DNA of 5,501 nucleotides from Candidatus Avacholeplasma faecigallinarum (GTDB lineage Bacteria > Bacillota_I > Bacilli_A > Acholeplasmatales > Anaeroplasmataceae): the NCBI GenBank assembly GCA_018715825.1, contig DVKU01000095.1:1-5501 (forward strand). Direction: 5' to 3'. The position numbers and the translations under genes are program-made. Shown in pieces: positions 1 through 5,501 of the stretch. The notes under the pieces are model-generated. The model ran no database searches, had not been told where the DNA came from, and worked only from the letters and a program-made list of their open reading frames with translations. How positions within the stretch are numbered: position 1 is the stretch's first letter; each line of letters begins with the position of its first letter.

Positions 1-13
1 AATTTAGAGTACC

Positions 14-62
14 ATAAAAAAACTATAGATAAACTAGATCTAATCTAATTATCTATAGTTTT
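14..62 (-). terminator. Rho-independent terminator of the phosphohexomutase gene
   Basis: A perfect 14-bp inverted repeat (19-32 with 49-62, arms AAAACTATAGATAA and TTATCTATAGTTTT) lies about 20 bases past the stop codon of the gene at 84-1775. The 16-base interval contains a second small hairpin (TAGAT at 35-39 with ATCTA at 43-47, loop CTA), so the structure is a nested stem. Read on the minus strand, the distal arm runs into seven U's (bases 22 to 16). The stem is almost entirely A/T, which is weak for a terminator but usual in very AT-rich genomes. On the plus strand it is followed by TTTTATATATAT, so it might also stop transcription arriving from the left. Confidence 0.75.
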
Positions 63-83
63 ATATATATATATTAAGTTAAA

Positions 84-1775
84 TTATTTTATCATATTTA
101 CAATAGAAAGAACTTCCTTAGATAACTCATCCAATCTATTTTGAGCATCTTCTAAAGATGTACCTTTAACACCGTAATATACCTTTAATTTTGGTTCAGT
201 TCCAGATGGACGTAAAACAAACCACATATTGTCATTTAAATAATATTTAATAACATTACTGCTTGGCAAATTAATTTTAGAAGATTTATCAGTTACATAA
301 TCATGCTTAATTCCAAGTTTTACATCATCCTTAGCCAAAATCTTAAAGCCCTTTAAGGCAATTTCAGTAGTTCTAAAGAAATCCATAATTCTTTGAATCT
401 TTTTAGCACCCTCTAAACCTTGTAAGCTGATATTTGTTATACCTTCCTTGTAATAACCATATTCCTTATAAATCTCATTTAGGGCATCAATTAAATCCAT
501 ACCCTTCTCATTATAGTAAGCAGCTGTTTCACATAACATAAGGATAGCTTGAATTGAATCCTTATCACGTACACAATCACTAATTAAGCAACCATATGAT
601 TCCTCAAATCCAAATACATATGTACCTTTTCCTGCTTCCATTTCATGGGCTTTTTCACCAATAAATTTGAAACCAGTCAAAGTAATTTCTACATTCATAT
701 TATACTTTTTAGCGATAGCTATAGGTAGTGTAGATGAAACATTAGTTGTAAATACGTAGCCATCTTTAGGCAAAGTATTTAATTCCTTACGTGTTTTTAA
801 AATATAATCTAAAATTAGGGCAGCTGTTTGATTACCTGTAAATAAAACATATTCACCATTATGTAAAACAGCTATTCCAAGACGGTCAGCATCAGGATCT
901 GTAGCTAAAACTATATTAGCACCTATTTGTTTAGCATATTCAATTGCCTCATCATAAGCCTCTTTATTTTCTGGGTTTGAAGTTTTAACACCTGAAAAAT
1001 CTGGGTCATTAGTCATTTGACAGGCTAAAGGATATACGTCATATCCAACACTCTTTAAAACCTCTGGTGCAAATACTTGACCTGTACCATGTAAAGGTGT
1101 ATAAACTAATTTAAAATTCTTATTCAAATTAGGTCTTAAAATAATTTTTTTAACCTCTTTAATATAGGCTTCATCTACAGATTTACATATGTATTGGATT
1201 AACTCATGATTTTTAGATGTTTCAATATTAAAATAATCATCTATTTTATTAATTTCCTCTATAACCTTATCAGCAGCCTTTGGAACTAATTGACATCCTG
1301 TCTCATCATAAATTTTATAACCATTATATTCTTTTGGGTTATGACTTGCTGTAACCATAATACCACCAATACAATGGAAATAACGAACAGCAAATGATAA
1401 TTCTGGTGTTGGCCTTAAATCTTCAAATAAAAATACTCTGAAGCCTAAAGATGATAAAACCTCTGCTGAAATTCTAGCAAATTCCTTAGACTGATGACGA
1501 TTATCATGAGAAATTGCTACACCCTTAGCACAAGCAACAGGACTTTGTTTTAATAAATATCTTCCAAATCCTAAGGTTGCTTTAGCAACAATGTAGATAT
1601 TCATACGATTAGTACCTGCTCCAAGTATACCTCTTAAACCACCTGTACCAAATTCCAAATCATTTGTAAAAGCTTCTTGTAATTGGGCATCATCCATAGC
1701 CTCAAGCTCTTTACGTAGATTTGATTCTAAATTTTTGTTATTTTTCCATAATTCTGCTTTTTCTAAATAATTCAT
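84..1775 (-). CDS. pgcA: Phosphoglucomutase/phosphomannomutase (alpha-D-phosphohexomutase, PgcA type)
   Basis: A 563-residue cytoplasmic alpha-D-phosphohexomutase that interconverts hexose 1-phosphates and 6-phosphates, most likely glucose and possibly mannose. It links glycolysis to nucleotide-sugar and envelope-glycan synthesis. All four family signatures are present and intact: the N-terminal substrate/phosphate loop FGTGGLRG (42-49); the catalytic phosphoserine loop TASHNP (142-147, Ser144); the Mg2+ loop DPDADR (293-298, Asp293/295/297); and the sugar-specificity loop GFEESYG (389-395). The C-terminal phosphate-binding motif RPSGTEPK is at 522-529. Length fits the Bacillus/Staphylococcus PgcA branch (about 550-580 residues) rather than the shorter GlmM or ManB enzymes. 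The ATG start is supported by AAAGGAG ten bases upstream. The gene stands alone between two terminators, so it is probably monocistronic. Glucose versus mannose preference cannot be settled by reading, and the symbol follows the B. subtilis homologue. Confidence 0.95.
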   Translation of the reverse strand: MNYLEKAELWKNNKNLESNLRKELEAMDDAQLQEAFTNDLEFGTGGLRGILGAGTNRMNIYIVAKATLGFGRYLLKQSPVACAKGVAISHDNRHQSKEFARISAEVLSSLGFRVFLFEDLRPTPELSFAVRYFHCIGGIMVTASHNPKEYNGYKIYDETGCQLVPKAADKVIEEINKIDDYFNIETSKNHELIQYICKSVDEAYIKEVKKIILRPNLNKNFKLVYTPLHGTGQVFAPEVLKSVGYDVYPLACQMTNDPDFSGVKTSNPENKEAYDEAIEYAKQIGANIVLATDPDADRLGIAVLHNGEYVLFTGNQTAALILDYILKTRKELNTLPKDGYVFTTNVSSTLPIAIAKKYNMNVEITLTGFKFIGEKAHEMEAGKGTYVFGFEESYGCLISDCVRDKDSIQAILMLCETAAYYNEKGMDLIDALNEIYKEYGYYKEGITNISLQGLEGAKKIQRIMDFFRTTEIALKGFKILAKDDVKLGIKHDYVTDKSSKINLPSSNVIKYYLNDNMWFVLRPSGTEPKLKVYYGVKGTSLEDAQNRLDELSKEVLSIVNMIK

Positions 1776-1785
1776 ATCTATATCG

Positions 1786-1792
1786 CTCCTTT
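1786..1792 (-). promoter_or_regulatory. Ribosome binding site of the phosphohexomutase gene
   Basis: AAAGGAG on the minus strand, ten bases before the ATG at 1775. It is a near-consensus Shine-Dalgarno sequence and fixes the start of this gene. Confidence 0.85.
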
Positions 1793-1798
1793 AAGATA

Positions 1799-1827
1799 AT
1801 TATACTAAATTTATAGCTATTTTGCTA
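1799..1827 (-). promoter_or_regulatory. Candidate sigma-A type promoter of the phosphohexomutase gene
   Basis: A perfect -10 hexamer TATAAT occupies 1804-1799 on the minus strand. Seventeen bases upstream is TAGCAA (1827-1822), which matches the -35 consensus at only three of six positions. Transcription would start around 1790-1794, leaving a very short leader that begins at or next to the ribosome binding site. A weaker alternative is TATAGT at 1847-1842 with TTTAAG at 1870-1865, also spaced 17 bases. Either would be read only after the upstream terminator, consistent with a separate transcription unit. The -10 is convincing; the -35 assignment is not. Confidence 0.5.
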
Positions 1828-1829
1828 TA
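1812..1829. repeat. Short dyad overlapping the promoter -35 region
   Basis: TATAGC (1812-1817) and GCTATA (1824-1829) form 6-bp arms around the spacer TATTTT. The dyad covers the proposed -35 and part of the -35/-10 spacer of the phosphohexomutase promoter, a typical place for an operator. The arms are short and A/T-rich, so chance is a serious alternative. Confidence 0.3.
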
Positions 1830-1870
1830 GAAAATTTAAAAACTATACACATTAAAATTATTATCTTAAA

Positions 1871-1890
1871 TATATAAATTAATTTATATA
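1871..1890. repeat. Perfect 20-bp AT palindrome in the intergenic spacer
   Basis: TATATAAATT followed directly by its reverse complement AATTTATATA, with no spacer and no mismatch. It sits just beyond the terminator of the surface-protein unit and about 65 bases upstream of the -10 of the phosphohexomutase gene. It consists only of A and T. It could be a regulator site, an UP-like element, or a chance product of base composition. Confidence 0.6.
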
Positions 1891-1928
1891 AGTAAGAAAA
1901 TAAGGTGTAGTAAAATGCTACACCTTAT
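1891..1928 (-). terminator. Rho-independent terminator of the surface-protein unit
   Basis: An 11-bp perfect stem (ATAAGGTGTAG at 1900-1910 with CTACACCTTAT at 1918-1928) with a 7-base loop starts 16 bases after the stop codon of the split lipoprotein. In the minus-strand transcript the distal arm is followed by UUUCUUACU, with U's at the end of the stem extending the tract. On the plus strand the stem is followed by CTAAAATAAC, so it works leftward only. It separates the surface-protein genes from the phosphohexomutase gene. Confidence 0.85.
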
Positions 1929-1943
1929 CTAAAATAACAAGTT

Positions 1944-2516
1944 TTAAACATATATAAATTCAATATCAAATACGGAATTAAAATACTTTTCTATACCTTT
2001 AAGATTATAAGGTAAGGTAACCTTTTTCACATTATAACAATTTTCAAAGGCATAAGGATGTACAAATTTAACTCCTTCATTAATTTCAATTTCCTCTATA
2101 TATTGTAAATGACTGAATTGATACTTTTCTATAGTTTCAACACCACTAGGAATAACAAGCTTGTCAACAAGCTTATATTCGCCATCTTCAAATACATAAA
2201 ACTCTTTGGTTGCAAAATTTCCAAGCGAATTACTCAAATTAACATTATTACACCAATCTCTTAATCCTTTAAAATAATACATTTGTTCAAATGGATGATC
2301 AAATCTTCTTATCCCAAAGGCTGCAGATTCTACATATTTTAAATCTGATTTTATATAGATTTTATCGACTGAAAAATTTAATTTATTAGCTTCTATCTTT
2401 TCTACATAAGATAAAACCAGTGGTTTATCGGCCAAGCAATAATATGAACCATCATCATCTTTAAAAAACATTTTTTTCTGCAGGAATAAAATCCGAACTA
2501 TAGCCACCATAAACAT
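1944..2516 (-). CDS. C-terminal part of the split LRR_5 lipoprotein
   Basis: Carries the leucine-rich-repeat portion of the frameshifted lipoprotein. The first 15 residues from the nominal ATG are out-of-frame sequence of the upstream piece; homology to the intact neighbour begins at Met16 (MFFKDDDGSYY). It then shows the end of the first module (16-67) and a second module starting at MYYFKGLRDWC (79-89). That module runs through the dGEY segment (111-114), LVIPSGVETI (120-129) and EINEGVKFVHPYAF (144-157), followed by C160 and KKVTLP. This is the BspA-like pattern of short strands ending in IP..V..I and AF..C. There is no signal peptide and no convincing ribosome binding site before the ATG at 2516, so I do not think it is independently expressed. 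Without a frameshift event this part would not be made. Confidence 0.6.
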   Translation of the reverse strand: MFMVAIVRILFLQKKMFFKDDDGSYYCLADKPLVLSYVEKIEANKLNFSVDKIYIKSDLKYVESAAFGIRRFDHPFEQMYYFKGLRDWCNNVNLSNSLGNFATKEFYVFEDGEYKLVDKLVIPSGVETIEKYQFSHLQYIEEIEINEGVKFVHPYAFENCYNVKKVTLPYNLKGIEKYFNSVFDIEFIYV

Positions 2517-2823
2517 TATTTACCCAATAATTTATTGAACCATCATAATATATTTCATCAATATCAATATTTTTATAATCAATAGATAATGATGATACAG
2601 TTTTAGGAATATAAAGCTTTTGGGCATGGGTAAAAGAAGGCAAATGTACACTATTAATTATGGTACCATTATTTTCTTCTGGAATAATTATCTCTTCAGA
2701 TTTGCCATAATAACCAATTATGTTTCCAAAAATCGAATATGAAAAATAATCATCTTCACTTTTACATGCCGATAAAATTATTGATAGAAATAGAAAACTT
2801 ATTAATAATAATATTTTTTTCAA
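2461..2823 (-). CDS. N-terminal part of the split lipoprotein (signal peptide and first module)
   Basis: A 120-residue truncated lipoprotein. The start is read as TTG at 2823: it gives a classic signal, MKKILLL then a hydrophobic stretch, with lipobox LSAC and the lipidated Cys20. AGGTGG lies eight bases upstream. A GTG at 2835 would extend the frame by four residues but falls inside that ribosome binding site. After the Cys comes a short linker, then FSYSIFGNIIGYYG, KLYIPKTV and DEIYYDGSINYW, matching in order FVYEIYGNILNYEG, KLYIPSTI and NEIYYDGTLKEYC of the intact neighbour. The frame ends in ENNVF-like out-of-frame residues (EKNVF, stop) just past the A7 run. If made, the product would be a membrane-anchored stub lacking the main repeat region. 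The ribosome binding site overlaps the TAG stop of the upstream gene, suggesting coupled translation. Confidence 0.65.
   Translation of the reverse strand: MKKILLLISFLFLSIILSACKSEDDYFSYSIFGNIIGYYGKSEEIIIPEENNGTIINSVHLPSFTHAQKLYIPKTVSSLSIDYKNIDIDEIYYDGSINYWVNNVYGGYSSDFIPAEKNVF
2463..2477 (-). other. Frameshift site: A7 followed by T6 in the split lipoprotein gene
   Basis: On the minus strand the bases read GCAG, seven A's (2477-2471), TG, then six T's (2468-2463). The upstream frame reads GAA AAA AAT GTT TTT TAA and stops. With one A fewer it reads GAA AAA ATG TTT TTT AAA GAT and continues into the homologous downstream frame. Homopolymer runs of this length are plausible sites of replication slippage and of indel errors in some sequencing methods. 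Confidence 0.75.
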
Positions 2824-2827
2824 AGCA

Positions 2828-2837
2828 CTCACCACCT
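2828..2837 (-). promoter_or_regulatory. Ribosome binding site of the split lipoprotein, overlapping the previous stop
   Basis: AGGTGGTGAG on the minus strand; the AGGTGG core ends eight bases before the TTG at 2823. Its first bases overlap the TAG stop (2838-2836) of the preceding lipoprotein. This site is the reason for preferring the TTG over the GTG codons that lie within it. Confidence 0.65.
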
Positions 2838-3735
2838 AATCAACATATGTAAATTCTACTACCATATTAGAATGGGTTTGAATATAATTTGTTAATCCCT
2901 TAAAATAACTTGGTAATGATACCTTTTTTATTTCAAAGCAGTCATAAAAGGCATCAGGGTGAATATATTCAACACCAGATTCTATATTAATATTTTCTAA
3001 ATTTGCCATAAGACTAAATTGACAACCTCCAACTGATTTTATATCAGATGTAATATTTAATTGATCAATCTTACTATATTCACCATTAATCTTTATATAA
3101 AATTCTTTAGTACGTAAAGTTCTTAAACTTCTAGTTAAATCTATTTTACACCAATCTAATAAACTACCATCATAATATACCTTATCAAAATTTAGATCGA
3201 ACCTATCTCCAAAAGCATACCCTTCAATCTTAATTACACTCTTAGGAATAACAATTTCTTTAACGTTAAATGCTAACTGACTTCGCCTTACTGTTGTTAC
3301 ACCATCAGGAATTATTAATTTATCACCTATAGCATAGTACTCACCATTATCATTTTTAAAATACACCTTATCAGATTGACAAAATAAAGACGGTAATGAA
3401 TAACTATCTATTATAACATTATCACAATATTCCTTTAGTGTACCATCATAATAAATCTCATTGAAATGATTATCACTACATGAATAAATATATTTAATTG
3501 TTGAAGGAATATATAATTTTTCTGCATTTACATCATTTATTGAAAAAGAAACAATATCAACATCATCCAGTTTTTGAGGAATACTAATAATTTTTTCTTC
3601 TCCTTCATAATTTAATATATTTCCATAAATTTCATAAACAAAACCATCCTTAGTATATCTACGTTTATCATTACAAGATGCTAAAACAAAAATTATTGCC
3701 ATTAAAAATAATCCTATTTTAAAATATCTTTTCAT
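2836..3735 (-). CDS. Intact lipoprotein with degenerate BspA/LRR_5-type modules
   Basis: A 299-residue predicted lipoprotein anchored on the outer face of the cytoplasmic membrane. The ATG at 3735 is chosen because AGAGGTG lies nine bases upstream; a GTG at 3747 in the same frame sits inside that site. From the ATG, MKRYFKIGLFLMAIIF leads to lipobox LASC with Cys21. The mature part opens with FVYEIYGNILNYEG and a strand ending KLYIPSTI. Two copies of a module of about 90 residues follow: IYYDGTLKEYC...KVYFKNDNGEY...KLIIPDGV...IVIPKSVIKIEGYAF, then VYYDGSLLDWC...EFYIKINGEY...QLNITSDI...INIESGVEYIHPDAF. The sequence ends in KKVSLP and EFTYVD. The YYDG...WC, nGEY, IPdgV and AF elements match BspA-type LRR_5 surface proteins, though the repeats are eroded. 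Function is unknown; adhesion or ligand binding is inference from the family. It is the full-length paralogue of the split gene that follows. Confidence 0.85.
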   Translation of the reverse strand: MKRYFKIGLFLMAIIFVLASCNDKRRYTKDGFVYEIYGNILNYEGEEKIISIPQKLDDVDIVSFSINDVNAEKLYIPSTIKYIYSCSDNHFNEIYYDGTLKEYCDNVIIDSYSLPSLFCQSDKVYFKNDNGEYYAIGDKLIIPDGVTTVRRSQLAFNVKEIVIPKSVIKIEGYAFGDRFDLNFDKVYYDGSLLDWCKIDLTRSLRTLRTKEFYIKINGEYSKIDQLNITSDIKSVGGCQFSLMANLENINIESGVEYIHPDAFYDCFEIKKVSLPSYFKGLTNYIQTHSNMVVEFTYVD

Positions 3736-3744
3736 AATAAAACA

Positions 3745-3751
3745 CACCTCT
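3745..3751 (-). promoter_or_regulatory. Ribosome binding site of the intact lipoprotein
   Basis: AGAGGTG on the minus strand, nine bases before the ATG at 3735 and within the 23-base gap after the upstream stop codon. There is no room for a promoter in that gap, which supports co-transcription with the large upstream gene. Confidence 0.75.
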
Positions 3752-3758
3752 TTAAAAT

Positions 3759-5501
3759 TTAAGTTATAGTAATCATTACTTGACTATTTGATGATGAACT
3801 ATTTTTTCCTATAATAACATAATAATTACCAACATCCAAATTTAGAAATAAATATGCTTCGCTTTCAAGTTCCTCATTCATTTCTTCATCTAAAGAATAC
3901 CAAGAATCATTATAGTCTATTAATCTATCATCTTTATAAACATATAATTCTGTATCAGTTCCAAAAGTCTCTATATCATAAAAGCCACTAGCTGATATAT
4001 TTAAATTTAAAGCTACACTATCATAAGCATCCATATAAAAGTACATAGTTGATGAAGATAAACTATAGGTGGTATCAGCAATGATTTCAACACTTGTTGT
4101 TCCAACTACCGTTGGATTAGGGCTTAAACATATAAAATATCTTTCATCTAATTTAAATGGAAATGAAAAATAAGTAGGTTCAGAACCGATATATTTTGTA
4201 AATAATATAGCCCCAAACTGATTACGAATTGTAACTTTTGCTCCAGCATAAGAAGATATTTTAAACTTTCTAACGCCCGTAGTTGAAAATAAAACTGGAA
4301 TAACACTATTATTTGTTCCATTAAAGTTTAATTCACCAATAGAGGTATAATAATCCATAATTCTATTATATTTAAATATATTTTCATCTTGAAAAATTAA
4401 TGTTTTTAATTCAGCTATAGATGGTGATAATAAATAAAGTTTCATTACAAGCGTAGATTTAACTTTTTGAAGTACACATTCATCATCAAAATCCTGATAA
4501 ATCACTGAACCAATAAATTTAGCTTTATCTTCGTATTTATGAACAGAATCAGCATAACTATATCTTCCAATATATAATTTAGAATTCAATGGTAAATTGG
4601 TTTTAAAACCAAATGTTACGTTTTTAATATAACATTTAAGATCAAATTTTTGATCTCTATATCCTTTATAAGTATATTCGTAACCATCTTCCTTTGTTAA
4701 TAAATTGTCGTCATCTCCACCTTGTGCTTTATTTAAAACTTCAATAATTTCATTTGCAATAGACAAGGTTAATGTAGCTGGGGCAAAAACCGGTATTGAA
4801 CTGATTAAAGAATAATAACCGCTTTTTTTGAAATCATCAAAATTAAAAGAAGGTTGTGTATCGTAATTTTCAATTTTATATAATGTTCGAGATACACACA
4901 ATCCTTTATCCTCCTCTATATTGTAAGATGAGTCACCTTGATTCGGTTGATCATAGTTTTCTATGGCATTATTAATCATAAAATCGGAGTACCCGTTTGC
5001 TAAATCTAAGAGTGATGCCACAAAAGAATTTGAACTTCCGAACATATATGAATCATTATATTCATTTTTTATATGTGCCACATAATCTACATTAAATAAT
5101 GGCACAAAACTGACACTAAAAAAATTTTGATTAGTAATTGAACCAGAATCCCCTTTTGGATATATAAATTTAAGTTCAAAAACATTTAGAGTGCTATAAT
5201 AGTAATCTGAATTTTCTTTTACAGTATTCATATAGAATCCAAATTCTTCACCATATTCTAATCTCTCACCTTCTGTAAAAAAATATTCTCTAGGAATATA
5301 ATTTACTATAGGATCATCTATTCTATTGTTGTTAGAATCCCATAAAGGGTTTGATGAGCAATAATTTTTAATTGAAGAATCATTATATTTGGTTAAACTT
5401 TTAATTGCTACAATATTATTAGAATTATTATCAAAAGCACTTAGCGACATAGTACCATTATAAAATGAGTAAATTTTTTTTACCTTTTCGAAATATGTTT
5501 T
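3759..5501 (-). CDS. Large probable surface protein with C-terminal PPC-like domain (5' end outside window)
   Basis: The frame is open to the right edge: 17 further sense codons precede the first ATG (5450), and no Shine-Dalgarno sequence precedes that ATG, so the true start probably lies outside the window. Numbering from that ATG gives 563 residues. Residues about 470-563 resemble a bacterial pre-peptidase C-terminal (PPC) beta-sandwich: SGFYDIETFG, then DTELYVYKDDRLIDYNDS (499-516), then YLFLNLDVGNYYVIIG and a closing strand VMITIT. This matches the family pattern of a Gly-rich first strand, DT.LyvYd..g..i..nD, and an L..G.YYv.v strand. Residues about 378-460 (VLFSTTGVRKFKISS, VTIRNQFG, YFICLSP, TTSVEIIAD) look like a second, more degenerate copy. 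Residues 1-375 are Asn-, Tyr- and Asp-rich with predicted strands, and I recognise no family or catalytic motif there. PPC domains occur on secreted proteins, so export is inferred; any signal peptide would lie outside the window. It heads the lipoprotein unit. Confidence 0.75.
   Translation of the reverse strand, partial: KTYFEKVKKIYSFYNGTMSLSAFDNNSNNIVAIKSLTKYNDSSIKNYCSSNPLWDSNNNRIDDPIVNYIPREYFFTEGERLEYGEEFGFYMNTVKENSDYYYSTLNVFELKFIYPKGDSGSITNQNFFSVSFVPLFNVDYVAHIKNEYNDSYMFGSSNSFVASLLDLANGYSDFMINNAIENYDQPNQGDSSYNIEEDKGLCVSRTLYKIENYDTQPSFNFDDFKKSGYYSLISSIPVFAPATLTLSIANEIIEVLNKAQGGDDDNLLTKEDGYEYTYKGYRDQKFDLKCYIKNVTFGFKTNLPLNSKLYIGRYSYADSVHKYEDKAKFIGSVIYQDFDDECVLQKVKSTLVMKLYLLSPSIAELKTLIFQDENIFKYNRIMDYYTSIGELNFNGTNNSVIPVLFSTTGVRKFKISSYAGAKVTIRNQFGAILFTKYIGSEPTYFSFPFKLDERYFICLSPNPTVVGTTSVEIIADTTYSLSSSTMYFYMDAYDSVALNLNISASGFYDIETFGTDTELYVYKDDRLIDYNDSWYSLDEEMNEELESEAYLFLNLDVGNYYVIIGKNSSSSNSQVMITIT

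Larger units (their letters stand above)
1944..2823 (-). pseudogene. Frameshifted BspA/LRR_5-type lipoprotein gene (whole locus)
   Basis: The two open frames at 2461-2823 and 1944-2516 are the front and back of one gene. Removing a single A from the run of seven (2477-2471 in the transcript) joins ...IPAEK directly to MFFKDDDGSYY..., giving a continuous protein of about 292 residues from the TTG start (296 by the GTG numbering). The intact neighbour at 2836-3735 has 299 residues and aligns from end to end; the join falls where it reads SDKVYFKNDNGEYY. The last 35-residue block (neighbour from Glu251) is identical at 17 positions. The downstream frame remains open for about 175 codons with the module preserved, so the lesion is recent, artefactual or reversible. 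Loss of one T from the adjacent T6 run would also restore the frame, with a poorer local match. It is called a pseudogene provisionally; phase variation or a sequencing error fits the data equally well. Confidence 0.75.

Noticed and set aside
61..74. Alternating TA run as a microsatellite or origin element
   Set aside because: Short, next to the terminator, and expected in DNA of this composition; there are no DnaA-type boxes or iterons beside it.
2502..2516. ATG at 2516 as the start of an independent 190-residue gene
   Set aside because: No good ribosome binding site, no signal peptide, and its first 15 residues overlap the upstream reading frame and lack homology to the intact paralogue. 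Similarity begins exactly at the A7 run, so it is the tail of a split gene.
2824..2835. GTG at 2835 as the start of the split lipoprotein
   Set aside because: It falls within the AGGTGGTGAG site and immediately follows the previous stop; the TTG at 2823 is better placed and begins a canonical MKK signal.
3733..3747. GTG at 3747 as the start of the intact lipoprotein
   Set aside because: The codon lies inside the AGAGGTG ribosome binding site; the ATG at 3735 has ideal spacing and gives a normal lipoprotein signal peptide.
4739..4817. Transmembrane segment in the large protein (about residues 212-237)
   Set aside because: The stretch is moderately hydrophobic but contains two prolines and several polar residues, so a buried strand and helix of a soluble domain is more likely.
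1..5501. Use of TGA as tryptophan (Mycoplasma-type code)
   Set aside because: Tryptophans I checked are TGG, and long frames read through with the standard code. The only broken gene is explained by a one-base indel rather than by an in-frame TGA.
1..5501. CRISPR array, tRNA or rRNA gene, insertion sequence or plus-strand gene
   Set aside because: No regularly spaced direct repeats, no tRNA-like cloverleaf or rRNA sequence, no transposase motifs or terminal repeats with target duplications, and no plausible plus-strand coding frame.

Overview
The window is strongly AT-rich, and every coding region I can support lies on the minus strand. The layout suggests a low-GC Firmicutes-type bacterium, possibly an uncultured Bacilli, Erysipelotrichia or Acholeplasma-like gut lineage. 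That reading rests on AT-rich composition, strong AGGAG-type ribosome binding sites, a PgcA-type phosphohexomutase, and lipoproteins with degenerate BspA-type leucine-rich repeats. Tryptophan is encoded by TGG wherever I checked, and no stop used here is TGA, so nothing points to the Mycoplasma code. The lineage is inference.

In the direction of transcription (high to low coordinates) there are two units. The first enters from beyond the right edge. It holds (i) a large gene, open at its 5' end, for an apparently extracellular protein ending in a PPC-like beta-sandwich (3759 to past 5501); (ii) an intact lipoprotein with two degenerate BspA/LRR_5-type modules (2836-3735); and (iii) a paralogous lipoprotein split into two reading frames by one surplus base in a run of seven A's (1944-2823). 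Gaps are 23 and 12 bases, each filled by a ribosome binding site, so the three look co-transcribed. The unit ends in a clear Rho-independent terminator at about 1891-1928.

The second unit is a single housekeeping gene for a phosphoglucomutase/phosphomannomutase (84-1775). It has a consensus -10 element, a good ribosome binding site and its own terminator at about 14-62. The spacer between the units carries a perfect 20-base palindrome and a smaller dyad at the promoter.

The phosphohexomutase acts in the cytoplasm on sugar phosphates feeding glycolysis and cell-envelope glycan synthesis. The other three products are probably all exported surface proteins. The observations most worth following up are the frameshifted lipoprotein next to its intact paralogue (phase variation, recent decay or sequencing error) and the uncharacterised bulk of the PPC-ended protein.
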